Below are positions 55,680 through 63,499 of a stretch of 64,000 nt of DNA, in pieces. Source of the stretch: UBA2112 sp964596695. GTDB lineage: Bacteria > Patescibacteriota > Saccharimonadia > Saccharimonadales > Saccharimonadaceae. Each line of letters starts with the position of its first letter. Within the stretch, counting starts at the first letter, position 1. Below the pieces are notes generated by a model. It was not told the DNA's origin. It did not search any database and was given only the letters and a program-made list of their open reading frames with translations. The translations under genes and the position numbers were made by a program. Location: positions 172,095 to 236,094 of the forward strand of contig CAZQVE010000002.1 in NCBI GenBank assembly GCA_964596695.1, given 5' to 3'.

Positions 55680-57800
55680 ATGAACTTATCTACGTCGCTA
55701 GGGGCGGTAAAGGGAGTTGGTGAGAAGACCGCCGAGCAGTTGCGGCTGGCCGGTTTGCATACCGTGGATGATTTGCTTACATTTTTGCCGCGGACATACG
55801 AAGACTTTTCCGAGGTTACCCCGATAGGGAGTCTTCAGCCGGGTAAGCGTACGATCCGCGCGCGTTGCGAATCTGTTACTACTAAACGCGTCCGTCGCGG
55901 CATGACGGTTACGACAGCGACGTTGGCAGACAAGACCGGCAAGCTACAAGCGGTATGGTTCAATCAGCCCTACCGCGTGAAGCAGCTGGAGGGCGGCGAA
56001 GAGTTTTATTTTTCTGGTAATTTCGAGTTCAGCTATAACCGCTATCAATTAACTAATCCGAGCGCCGAAAAAGTAAGTGAGGTCATGCCCACCTCACACG
56101 AAACCCTTGCTGTCCCAGACTTGTCTCGACCGGCTAGAAACAATTCTGGATCTAGCGATGTTTCACGTAAGACGGGCATCTCGACCGACAGAATCGTGCC
56201 TGTTTATCGAGCGGTTAAAGGATTGAAAAGCCAGCTGGTTCGCAAGCTACTAGTAGAGCTCAGGCCATTCATGACTATGCTGCCCGACCCGCTACCGGAC
56301 GATATCGTGAAGCGGCAGCAGCTATTGCCGTATGCCGACGCATTGCTGGCGCTGCATTTTCCAGAAAGTGGTGATGATGTGGAGCGCGGGCGAGAGAGGC
56401 TGGCTTTTGACGAGTTATTCAACCTACTGCTGGCAGCGCAGCTGAACAAACAAGCGAACTCCGGGCTGACTGGTTGGCATATTCCGTTTAGTGGAGATGT
56501 TGTCAGGCATTTCGTAAGCGAACTACCGTTCAAGCTAACCGACGCACAACGTCGTGCGGCATGGGAGATTATTCAAGACTTCGAAAAGGACACACCTATG
56601 AACAGGCTTCTGCAAGGCGATGTCGGCAGCGGCAAGACGGTTGTCGCTGGTCTTGCTGCCCGGCAAGCAGCAAGCGCTGGGTTCCAATCGGCTATCATGG
56701 CCCCGACGGAGATTTTGGCGTCACAGCATGCTGAGACGCTTTCTAAGCTGCTTGAACCGTTCGGCGTGTCGGTCGGACTGTTGACTGGAAGCGTCAAGGG
56801 CAAGGCGCGCGAGGCGCTATACAAGCACATCGCCGACGGTAGTGTTGACGTGGTGGTGGGTACGCATGCTCTCATACAAGAGGCGGTGATGTTTCATAAG
56901 CTCGGCTTCGTTGTTATTGACGAGCAGCATCGTTTCGGCGTGGCGCAGCGACAAGAACTGTTGAAAAAATCTGAGCATATGCCACACTTACTTGCGATGA
57001 CGGCAACGCCAATTCCGCGCAGCCTTGCGCTGACGGTCTACGGTGAGTTGGATATTAGTATCTTGAACGAACAGCCGAAGGGTCGCAAGCCTATTATTAC
57101 GAAAATATGGTCGCCAAATAGTCGGGCGCAACTCTATGCTTTGTTGGAGGAGCAACTAGTCGCTGGGCGGCAGGCCTATGTTATCTGCAGTTTGATTGAT
57201 GGCAACTCACAAAATGACCTGAAGAGTGTCCAGGAAGAATACAAAAAGTTGCATGTCGGTCCCTTTAAACATCGTCAGATCGGACTCCTCCATGGCAAGC
57301 TAAAGTCAGCAGAGAAAGACGCGGTGATGGCAGACTTCGCGTATGGCAAGACCGATATACTGGTCAGTACGACGGTGGTAGAGGTGGGCGTCGACGTACC
57401 AAACGCGACAGTTATCCTTATTGAGGACGCGGATCGGTTCGGTTTGGCGCAACTTCACCAGTTACGTGGCCGTGTTGGGCGTTCGGAGTTGCAGAGTTAT
57501 TGCTACCTGATGATGTCAGATAGCAGCGCGCCAAGCAAACGGCTGCGTGAGATAGAAAAATCAAACGATGGATTTTATCTGGCAGAGGTTGATATGAAGC
57601 TTCGTGGTCCCGGTGAGATTTACGGTCGCGCACAGCATGGTGAGTTGAACCTACAGGTGGCGACGCTTGGGGATACGATGCTTATCTCGCGCGCGCAAAA
57701 AGAAGCCAAGGCTTTCGTACAGAGTGGCCATGATTTGGTACAATATAAGCAGTTAGCGAAACAGGTTGAGCGGTACCAGCGTTTAACCAAGCTAAATTAA
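55680..57800 (+). CDS. recG: ATP-dependent DNA helicase RecG
   Basis: A 706-residue RecG, which reverses stalled forks and migrates Holliday junctions. The N-terminal wedge/OB domain is present (LGAVKGVGEKTAEQLRLAGL; VTTATLADKTGKLQAVWFNQ). Helicase motifs are LLQGDVGSGKTVVAGLAARQ (Walker A), FVVIDEQHRFGVAQRQEL (DExH), LAMTATPIPRSLALTVYGEL and DADRFGLAQLHQLRGRVGRS. Length is normal. The mRNA seems leaderless (TAGAAT, gap 6). Confidence 0.96.
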   Translation: MNLSTSLGAVKGVGEKTAEQLRLAGLHTVDDLLTFLPRTYEDFSEVTPIGSLQPGKRTIRARCESVTTKRVRRGMTVTTATLADKTGKLQAVWFNQPYRVKQLEGGEEFYFSGNFEFSYNRYQLTNPSAEKVSEVMPTSHETLAVPDLSRPARNNSGSSDVSRKTGISTDRIVPVYRAVKGLKSQLVRKLLVELRPFMTMLPDPLPDDIVKRQQLLPYADALLALHFPESGDDVERGRERLAFDELFNLLLAAQLNKQANSGLTGWHIPFSGDVVRHFVSELPFKLTDAQRRAAWEIIQDFEKDTPMNRLLQGDVGSGKTVVAGLAARQAASAGFQSAIMAPTEILASQHAETLSKLLEPFGVSVGLLTGSVKGKAREALYKHIADGSVDVVVGTHALIQEAVMFHKLGFVVIDEQHRFGVAQRQELLKKSEHMPHLLAMTATPIPRSLALTVYGELDISILNEQPKGRKPIITKIWSPNSRAQLYALLEEQLVAGRQAYVICSLIDGNSQNDLKSVQEEYKKLHVGPFKHRQIGLLHGKLKSAEKDAVMADFAYGKTDILVSTTVVEVGVDVPNATVILIEDADRFGLAQLHQLRGRVGRSELQSYCYLMMSDSSAPSKRLREIEKSNDGFYLAEVDMKLRGPGEIYGRAQHGELNLQVATLGDTMLISRAQKEAKAFVQSGHDLVQYKQLAKQVERYQRLTKLN

Positions 57801-57858
57801 CGGCGATTTATGAGCCCTTCTATAACCTATAATCTAAAATCTACACATTAGTCCGTAT

Positions 57859-58680
57859 ATGTATTCAGGTACCACATTACGAAACAAATCCGGGCGTGTT
57901 ATGGGCGTCCATCAGCGGATTGATCGCCTGGCGCGGCGAGAATTATCGTCGCTTATTCATAGACGTCGTTTTTTTCCGACGGTCAAAGAGATTTTGCATT
58001 TTGAAGGTCTGAATGGTCCCGACGGAGTGAAGCGCAAGAGTCCCGGGCAGGATGAACCGTGGCACTACCTAGATCCGGCAGATCCGAACGACAATGATTT
58101 GCGCCGCATAATACACGATCATATGCATAACCTAACAACAGCACTTATAGGGAGTAACAGAGAGCGTGCAGCCTTTGAAGCGGCATGGCTGGCGCATGCG
58201 ATTACTGACGGCCTGACGCCCGCACACCATTATCCGCTGGAAGAGAAGTTAGAGGAGCTACGCGGCGGGGAAGGTCTGGAGACGCGCAATACGGCAGGCA
58301 AGAAGATTGTATTGCCCGGCAAGACGCGTCGTCATCAGTTGCGCAACAACTGGGAGTTTTGGGGTGCGAAGGGTGTCATGACGACGCATATCGCATTTGA
58401 GTTCGGCGTTGCGACGACACTTGCCGCCGGACGATTACAGGATACGACTCCGAGTAATCATGACCTGGATCGTGTACTAAAAGATGGTTTCATGTCGCAT
58501 TTCGACGAGGCGTTGGAGCGTATCGCTAGTCTGGAACTATACGAAGAGTTCACTCGTTCCGGCTGGACCCGCCGCTTGGCACGCGACACCAAGGGGAAGC
58601 TTGTGCCCGAAATCGTGCGCGCCGTGACGCTTGCGTGGTATTGCTGCGCTGTTGAGGCTCGTGGGGAGAGCGAGTCGTGA
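57859..58680 (+). CDS. His-rich protein, possible zinc phospholipase C / P1 nuclease-like
   Basis: A 273-residue soluble protein with repeated His/Asp positions: VMGVHQRIDRLARREL, EPWHYLDPADPNDNDLRRII, HDHMHNLTTALIG, AWLAHAITDGLTPAHHYPLE, KGVMTTHIAFEFGVATTLAA. The HAxxDGLTPAHH stretch recalls the HxxxDxxxPxH metal-binding helix of zinc-dependent phospholipase C and S1/P1 nucleases. There is no signal peptide, unlike those secreted families. The assignment is tentative. It overlaps rsmD by 4 nt (GTGA), so they are co-translated. A TATAAT lies 25 nt upstream. Confidence 0.4.
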   Translation: MYSGTTLRNKSGRVMGVHQRIDRLARRELSSLIHRRRFFPTVKEILHFEGLNGPDGVKRKSPGQDEPWHYLDPADPNDNDLRRIIHDHMHNLTTALIGSNRERAAFEAAWLAHAITDGLTPAHHYPLEEKLEELRGGEGLETRNTAGKKIVLPGKTRRHQLRNNWEFWGAKGVMTTHIAFEFGVATTLAAGRLQDTTPSNHDLDRVLKDGFMSHFDEALERIASLELYEEFTRSGWTRRLARDTKGKLVPEIVRAVTLAWYCCAVEARGESES

Positions 58681-59219
58681 ATCTTCGGATTATCGCCGGC
58701 AGCTTGGGCGGAAGGACGATTGCGTCGCCTGACGGTACCCGAACGCATCCGATGAGCGAGCGGATTCGAAACGCCCTATTCAACAGCCTGGGTGATAATG
58801 TGCGAAACGCGTATGTTCTTGACGCGTTCGCCGGAACCGGTGCGGTCGGGATTGAAGCCCTTAGTCGTGGTGCGGAATTTACAACATTTATAGAGCGTGA
58901 TCGATCGGCACAAAAAGTGTTGTCAGAAAACATTGAACTACTGGGACTATCAGATGTAACAAAGCTGATTCGTGCGTCCGTAGCGGCCTGGTGTGAGACA
59001 TATGACGGTCCGAAATTCGACCTGATTTTTGCCGATCCACCGTACCATGACCCCCAGTTTTCCACAGCTATGAAGCTAACGGGGCTTTTAAAGCCGAACG
59101 GGCTTATGGTATTATCTCATGCAGGAAGAAGTGAGAGTCCGACTTTACCTGGAGTTGTTGTGGTGGACAATCGTGGATATGGAGACGCGGCGCTCACTTA
59201 CTTCCGCCTAGAGAAGTAG
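58677..59219 (+). CDS. rsmD: 16S rRNA m2G966 methyltransferase
   Basis: A 180-residue RsmD that methylates N2 of G966 in 16S rRNA. Features: RIIAGSLGGRTIASPDGTRT, HPMSERIRNALFNSLGD, the SAM site VLDAFAGTGAVGIEALSRGA and the catalytic LIFADPPYHDPQF. Start is GTG at 58677, overlapping the preceding stop. A short hairpin terminator follows. Confidence 0.93.
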   Translation: MNLRIIAGSLGGRTIASPDGTRTHPMSERIRNALFNSLGDNVRNAYVLDAFAGTGAVGIEALSRGAEFTTFIERDRSAQKVLSENIELLGLSDVTKLIRASVAAWCETYDGPKFDLIFADPPYHDPQFSTAMKLTGLLKPNGLMVLSHAGRSESPTLPGVVVVDNRGYGDAALTYFRLEK

Positions 59220-59221
59220 AT

Positions 59222-59246
59222 ATGCCTGAAAAGGCGTTATTTTTTA
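59222..59246 (+). terminator. terminator of rsmD
   Basis: ATGCCT-GAAA-AGGCGT stem with a GNRA-type loop followed by ATTTTTTATTT. Confidence 0.65.
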
Positions 59247-59533
59247 TTTCGATTATAAAAATCTTCGAGTGATTGTTCGGGGATAATATCTGAGTATTCT
59301 TCGAACTTATCCTGATCCATCGGACGGCAGTTTTTGCATGGTCGGTAACCGCGTAAGATCGCCTCTCCCATGCTCTGGAAGAATATACGACTCTCTCGTT
59401 TCATGCGCATGCCGGATTTGCACTCAAGTCTGCCGAATATCTTGCCAGCTCGCCACCCCGCATATTCGCCTGGTGTTTCGGTCAGTTGTTCTTCGCCGTT
59501 CACCACGACTTTGTATTGTTTATTCCTTTCCAT
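59237..59533 (-). CDS. Ada-like metal-binding domain protein
   Basis: A 98-residue protein resembling the N-terminal zinc domain of Ada: KIFGRLECKSGMRMKRESRI, FFQSMGEAILRGYRPCKNCR. The CxxC of GYRPCKNC and one upstream Cys are visible, but the second upstream Cys of the usual four is not obvious, so the zinc site may be altered or use another ligand. In Ada this domain repairs methyl phosphotriesters; a stand-alone copy might bind DNA. It overlaps the upstream gene by 14 nt. Confidence 0.6.
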   Translation of the reverse strand: MERNKQYKVVVNGEEQLTETPGEYAGWRAGKIFGRLECKSGMRMKRESRIFFQSMGEAILRGYRPCKNCRPMDQDKFEEYSDIIPEQSLEDFYNRNKK

Positions 59534-60188
59534 CGGATAAATTCAGATTTCTAAAGCAAGAAGTATAGTCTTTGTTTTCGGGGTTGTACGGATCGGGCAT
59601 AGGATCCGGGGAGTTGCCGCTTCTATCGTCTGCCGCTTCGGCGGAGGCAAACCGGGTATAGTATCTTTGGTCGTACCCCTTTTCGAGTACCTCGGTCGGA
59701 TCAATATTGCGGCGGTGTGTGAAGTATGACTGAATCGCAAGTGCGCCAGACCAAGTTGCTAATTTTATAAATAATGGCGACGCATATATTTCGCCATTTC
59801 GCACAGCGTGGGGACAGCCGCCTCCCGTTTGCATTGCTTTGCGGGCGAGTGCGTCGAGTGTGGACGAACTAAAAGCAATACGAGCTGCCTCTTCGGGCGA
59901 TACGGATCCTCCGCGATCAAATTCATCATGCAGGAAGGCCTGTGTATCTATCAGACCCTCTTCTACGATACCAGCAGGCCGGACATAGAGGTCGTTGCCC
60001 ACTTTATATCTTCCGCCCAGGCTGTGGCAAAAATAATTCCCAAGCCAGAAATCGACTTTACTTGCCAGATCACTGGGTCCCGGCTTTTTCATGAAATGGA
60101 AAAAATCATTGGGTTCAAGTGAAGTTGCGCTGTTGACGTATTCGGCCGATGCGGTCATCGCCTTTGCTTGTTTATATGAATTTGCCAT
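59520..60188 (-). CDS. hypothetical protein
   Basis: A 222-residue protein without a recognised family: EPNDFFHFMKKPGPSDLASK, VDFWLGNYFCHSLGGRYKVG, DALARKAMQTGGGCPHAVRN, LATWSGALAIQSYFTHRRNI. Several conserved-looking Cys and His residues are present but form no known motif. TAGAAT lies exactly 6 nt before the ATG at 60188, so it starts a leaderless unit that continues into the Ada-like gene. Confidence 0.5.
   Translation of the reverse strand: MANSYKQAKAMTASAEYVNSATSLEPNDFFHFMKKPGPSDLASKVDFWLGNYFCHSLGGRYKVGNDLYVRPAGIVEEGLIDTQAFLHDEFDRGGSVSPEEAARIAFSSSTLDALARKAMQTGGGCPHAVRNGEIYASPLFIKLATWSGALAIQSYFTHRRNIDPTEVLEKGYDQRYYTRFASAEAADDRSGNSPDPMPDPYNPENKDYTSCFRNLNLSDGKE
60095..60100 (-). other. note: no element here on this strand
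   Basis: Interior of the 59520-60188 gene; the actual -10 (TAGAAT, minus) is at 60195-60200, listed separately. Nothing else is seen at this position. Confidence 0.1.
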
Positions 60189-60194
60189 AGCTGT

Positions 60195-60200
60195 ATTCTA
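60195..60200 (-). promoter_or_regulatory. -10 element of the 59520-60188 gene
   Basis: Minus-strand TAGAAT ending 6 nt before the ATG at 60188. Confidence 0.55.
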
Positions 60201-60250
60201 GAGGGTTCATCTGGGGCGGGCAAGCATAAGGGCGAACCTGCGCTCTTGAG

Positions 60251-60268
60251 AACGCGAGAAAGGGCTTG
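60251..60268. repeat. copy of tRNA-Leu 3' end
   Basis: ACGCGAGAAAGGGCTTGG matches 60391-60408 (ACGCGAGAAAGGACTTGA), the tRNA acceptor/T-arm end, at 16 of 18 positions in the same orientation. Confidence 0.5.
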
Positions 60269-60351
60269 GCGCAGAAGCCCGAGGGGCGCCATGTTCACCT
60301 TTTGCGAAGCAAAAGTAGTGAAGAACTACTCTTTTTGCTCGGCAGGTACCA

Positions 60352-60384
60352 AACAAAAAAACCGACCTACGGGTCGGACTTTTG
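60352..60384 (-). terminator. terminator of tRNA-Leu
   Basis: Minus-strand CCGACC-CGTA-GGTCGG followed by seven T. The stem can extend outward through AAACAAAA/TTTTGTTT and the tRNA-end TACCA/TGGTA. Confidence 0.8.
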
Positions 60385-60386
60385 TT

Positions 60387-60471
60387 TGGTACGCGAGAAA
60401 GGACTTGAACCTTCACGCCTTGCGGCACTAGCTCCTAAGGCTAGCGTGTCTACCAATTCCACCACTCGCGC
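60387..60471 (-). tRNA. tRNA-Leu (UAG anticodon), CCA encoded
   Basis: Minus-strand gene with acceptor GCGCGAG pairing CTCGCGT (first pair G-U), D arm GTGGAATTGGTAGAC, anticodon loop CTTAGGA (UAG) on stem GCTAG/CTAGC, a long variable arm typical of class II tRNAs, T loop GTTCAAGTC, discriminator A and encoded CCA. It reads CUA and probably other CUN leucine codons. A terminator follows directly. Confidence 0.93.
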
Positions 60472-60521
60472 GTATATATAACTCAAATGTACTCAGTAGT
60501 TTATTGTCTTTGCGGACTCAC

Positions 60522-60575
60522 GCTAGCGTGTCTACGACTATTTGCGTTCAACGCAGACCACCGCTCGCGCGTATA
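60522..60575. repeat. degenerate copy of tRNA-Leu 5' half
   Basis: GCTAGCGTGTCTAC (60522-60535) and ACCACCGCTCGCGCGTATA (60557-60575) repeat the tRNA 5' half (60442-60476), with a 21-nt interruption replacing part of the D arm. Confidence 0.55.
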
Positions 60576-60636
60576 ACGAATACTATAACAAATTTCTCTT
60601 CTTGAGACTAGTGTTCGAAAATTACAATGCTTGTGC

Positions 60637-60642
60637 TATTAT
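60637..60642 (+). promoter_or_regulatory. -10 element of FAD oxidase gene
   Basis: TGC-TATTAT ending 8 nt before the ATG at 60651; an overlapping TATAGT lies 5 nt from it. Confidence 0.5.
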
Positions 60643-60650
60643 AGTGACAA

Positions 60651-62285
60651 ATGAGTAAAGTTTCGCAGTACTTGAATGAGCACCTGCAGGGAGAGGTGAC
60701 AACTAACCAAGCTGTCAGACGGCGCTTCTCGACGGACGGCAGTATTCTTACGGTTATGCCGGATATGGTGGTTTATCCGAGGGTAACAAGCGACCTGCGC
60801 AAGGTTGCGCGTTTTTCATGGCAGTTAGCCGAGAAAGGTCACAAGCTACCGATTACGGTTCGTGGCGGAGGCAGCGATCAGACCGGTGCGGCGATTGGCT
60901 CTGGTGTCATTATCAATACAACTGCTCACATGGACACGATCTTCGAGGTAGATGCCAAGCAGAAGCTTATACGCGTGCAGCCAGGCGTTTCGTTTCGAGC
61001 ACTCAATCAAGCGCTGCAGCTATATGGACTGACTATTCCATCCTATCCAGCGTCGCATACGTTTAGCACCATTGGTGGTGCAATTGCCAACAATGCTAGT
61101 GGTAGCATGTCGGGCAAATATGGTTCGACGTTGCAGTGGGTAAAGCAGCTGGAAGTTGTGTTGAGTAACGGCGAGGTCTTGCAAACTGGTCGCTTGAACA
61201 AGCGCGAGCTGGAGAAGAAGAAGGGCCTGCAAACATTCGAGGGCGAAATCTATCGCAATATCGACAATCTGATTATCGACAACGATGAGCTTATTGATTC
61301 TATCGCTATCGACGTGCGAGACAATGTCGGCTATAACATCGTTGATGTCAAACGACGCGATGGATCAATTGATTTGACTCCGCTATTCGTTGGTAGTCAG
61401 GGAACGCTGGGGATTGTGTCTGAAGTAATCCTACAGGCTGAACCGTTTTCACTGGATCCACTCGTGGGCGCGATTGCCTTTCCTGATTATGAATCAGCTC
61501 GCGATGGAATCGACATTCTGAGTGCGCTGAACCCGGCAATCTTGGAATACGTTGACGGTCGAATCCTGCAGCAAGCAGTCGATAACGGCAACAGCTATCA
61601 GTTCTATACGGAGGCGCTGGATAACGATAATATCGCCGCGGTACTAGTGATGGAATTTCATGAAAGCGGCGGACATGCTAAAAAGAAATTGGCCAAGAAA
61701 ATCGCCAAAGCCTTCGAGGACAAACCGGCTTTTGTCGTGTTTGAGGACAGCCAGGACAAGATTGACGATCTCTATCTCATAGCAGCATTGCCGACGCTAT
61801 CGCTTATACCAGAGAAAAGCAACTACAGCGACCCCGGAGCGTTATACGGTGCGTATGTACCGTCGGAGCGTCTAGAGGATTTCATGAAGTCGGTTGAAAA
61901 GCTGGAGAAGAAATACCACGTTCAATTGCCACTTAGTGGTCGTGCAACCCAGGGCGTGTATCATGCACGGCTACTCCTTGACATGGGAAAATCAGCCGAC
62001 CGCCACAAGGTTCTTAAGCTATTAGCTGAATGGTCTGCGATGGTGGCGGCACATGGCGGTCATCTAATAGGCGAGGCTGGCGAGGGTAGGTTGAAGGCAA
62101 TCTTTGCTTACAAGGAAATCGATACTGACGTCAATCAGATGTTTGCTGCAATTCGCGACATCTTTGACCCTATGGGGACAATGAACACGGGCGTAAAACA
62201 GCCCACGGATCTCAAAAAGCTCGTCGAGAGCGTCCGCAATGATTATGACGGGGCCGACTTTGCTGCATTTGTCGAAGGCGACTAG
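60651..62285 (+). CDS. FAD-binding oxidase/dehydrogenase (GlcD/lactate dehydrogenase-like)
   Basis: A 544-residue FAD enzyme with a PCMH-type FAD domain (HKLPITVRGGGSDQTGAAIG, TFSTIGGAIANNASGSMSGK, GSQGTLGIVSEVILQAEPFS) and a C-terminal oxidase domain ending FDPMGTMNTGVKQPTDLKKL. The family oxidises 2-hydroxy acids such as D-lactate or glycolate and passes electrons to a carrier; the substrate here is not determinable. The Fe-S domain found in some relatives is absent. No signal peptide; likely peripheral at the membrane. It starts a separate transcript. Confidence 0.85.
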   Translation: MSKVSQYLNEHLQGEVTTNQAVRRRFSTDGSILTVMPDMVVYPRVTSDLRKVARFSWQLAEKGHKLPITVRGGGSDQTGAAIGSGVIINTTAHMDTIFEVDAKQKLIRVQPGVSFRALNQALQLYGLTIPSYPASHTFSTIGGAIANNASGSMSGKYGSTLQWVKQLEVVLSNGEVLQTGRLNKRELEKKKGLQTFEGEIYRNIDNLIIDNDELIDSIAIDVRDNVGYNIVDVKRRDGSIDLTPLFVGSQGTLGIVSEVILQAEPFSLDPLVGAIAFPDYESARDGIDILSALNPAILEYVDGRILQQAVDNGNSYQFYTEALDNDNIAAVLVMEFHESGGHAKKKLAKKIAKAFEDKPAFVVFEDSQDKIDDLYLIAALPTLSLIPEKSNYSDPGALYGAYVPSERLEDFMKSVEKLEKKYHVQLPLSGRATQGVYHARLLLDMGKSADRHKVLKLLAEWSAMVAAHGGHLIGEAGEGRLKAIFAYKEIDTDVNQMFAAIRDIFDPMGTMNTGVKQPTDLKKLVESVRNDYDGADFAAFVEGD

Positions 62286-62336
62286 CCGGCAGCTATACGA
62301 GTAAGATTATTCACATCCACACTGCTCGGTGACGGC

Positions 62337-62342
62337 CATAAT
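62337..62342 (+). promoter_or_regulatory. -10 element of STAS-like gene
   Basis: CATAAT ending 6 nt before the ATG at 62349. Confidence 0.4.
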
Positions 62343-62348
62343 GAGACT

Positions 62349-62786
62349 ATGGCGAGAGATACCAATAAGCTTGCTAACGAAGTTTTTTTAGACGAGCATG
62401 GGGTTATTCATGTCGTGTATCATGGTCAGCAAAAGGCGGGCGAACTACAGGCGACAATCGATCGAATCCGAAAGATAATAGATATATTAGTCAGCAGCGA
62501 CCGACCAGTACGACTGCTTGCTGATATTCGGGATCTGAGCGGTTACGAACAGCCTGCACGGCTCGTGGATATGCATGCACGGACGATTCTGCCGTTTTGG
62601 AAGATGGCATTCGTGACGACTCACGAACACCCGGAAGGCGAAGAAGTTTCGCGAAAACTCACGCATATGTCTGGGCGTAAAAGTGAAATCCGGTATTTTC
62701 AACGTGAAGATGACGCTGTCGGCTGGTTGAGCTTTATGCGGCGCACGAGAGGAGATCAATCGCACCCTAACCCGTTAATATCATGA
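62349..62786 (+). CDS. SpoIIAA/STAS-like hypothetical protein
   Basis: A 145-residue soluble protein. The pattern VYHGQQKAGELQATIDRIRK, SDRPVRLLADIRDLSGYEQP, LPFWKMAFVTTHEHPEGEEV, IRYFQREDDAVGWLSFMRRT resembles SpoIIAA-like STAS proteins (alternating strands and helices with a central LxDxR). The phosphorylatable Ser of anti-sigma antagonists is not evident. Function unknown. A CATAAT box lies 6 nt upstream. Confidence 0.45.
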   Translation: MARDTNKLANEVFLDEHGVIHVVYHGQQKAGELQATIDRIRKIIDILVSSDRPVRLLADIRDLSGYEQPARLVDMHARTILPFWKMAFVTTHEHPEGEEVSRKLTHMSGRKSEIRYFQREDDAVGWLSFMRRTRGDQSHPNPLIS

Positions 62787-62832
62787 TTAACGATTTGGGG
62801 TGCGAGAACAGAGGGGTCCTCGCGGCTTGCTT

Positions 62833-63228
62833 TTAGGCAAGCCAGTAGGCGGGAGCACTGCCTCGGGGAATCACACGCTCGGCCGGCACTGCTGCCGGAG
62901 CTGGTGAAGTCTGTGCACGAAGCATGATTGCCTCCGCCCATGAGTCCCACTCGCCTTGATCGACGAACTCGTCGCGGACGATGACGTCCAGCTGGGTGAC
63001 GCTCACTCCGAGGTAGCGGGCTACCGTGCAAAGACTCTGTGCGGCGACGTCTTGGACGTCCGCGATGTCTTTGCTGTACGCGATGAACGCCGAGCCACCT
63101 TGGGCGACGTAGTACTTGACGCCTTCGATGTTCAATAGGGCCGTGATACCGCGCCAGTCCATCGGTCGCGCTGTTTCGATCTGGAGCGTGTCTGAATATT
63201 GACTCAGGCCCTTCACGCAAACTTTCAC
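62833..63228 (-). CDS. hypothetical protein
   Basis: A 131-residue protein (VKVCVKGLSQYSDTLQIETA, GITALLNIEGVKYYVAQGGS, DVAAQSLCTVARYLGVSVTQ, with an Ala/Pro-rich tail). No family recognised. GAGAGG lies about 6 nt before the GTG at 63228, which I choose over the frame's first start at 63261. It has a clear minus-strand promoter (TTGATT-17-TATAAT) and a leader of about 66 nt. A hairpin overlaps its stop codon. Confidence 0.55.
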   Translation of the reverse strand: MKVCVKGLSQYSDTLQIETARPMDWRGITALLNIEGVKYYVAQGGSAFIAYSKDIADVQDVAAQSLCTVARYLGVSVTQLDVIVRDEFVDQGEWDSWAEAIMLRAQTSPAPAAVPAERVIPRGSAPAYWLA

Positions 63229-63300
63229 GATTACCTCTCTGTCCGAATTGAAGCGATACATACTGTACCGCGGAGCGTAGCCGGATAAGGCTATACGTAT

Positions 63301-63329
63301 ATTATAGAATAAAGTTATAATAAAATCAA
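63301..63329 (-). promoter_or_regulatory. promoter of the 62833 gene
   Basis: Minus-strand TTGATT (63329-63324), 17-nt spacer and TATAAT (63306-63301). Confidence 0.6.
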
Positions 63330-63338
63330 CTTACTGGC

Positions 63339-63422
63339 TATAATAAAGCCAATTAAAAGCCGATCCGAAGATCGATTCTTTAATTGGTATAGCAGAAGGT
63401 AGCCATCTTGAACCTCTACCTT
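63339..63422 (+). ncRNA. possible small structured RNA
   Basis: TATAAT (63339-63344) is followed by a strong hairpin, CCAATTAAAAG...CTTTAATTGG with inner CGATC-CGAA-GATCG (63349-63387), and a second one, AAGGTAG...CTACCTT (63396-63422). No open frame is present. It could also be a terminator pair for the minus-strand gene at 63500. Confidence 0.35.
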
Positions 63423-63499
63423 ATGAACGAAAATACGCCGCCCCGAACCGCAGGGACGACGTAAGTTCGTATGCGTTCGAGACGGCGCGGTCAGCGTCG

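Noticed and set aside
60095..60100. feature entry at this position
   Set aside because: No regulatory element exists here; the real -10 for the gene starting at 60188 is at 60195-60200. The low-confidence feature entry should be ignored.
60246..60481. short plus-strand frames across the tRNA region
   Set aside because: They run through the terminator and antisense through the tRNA; no start signals.
62756..63220. 154-residue Arg-rich minus-strand frame
   Set aside because: Out-of-frame shadow of the 62833-63228 gene, crossing its stop hairpin, with no ribosome site.
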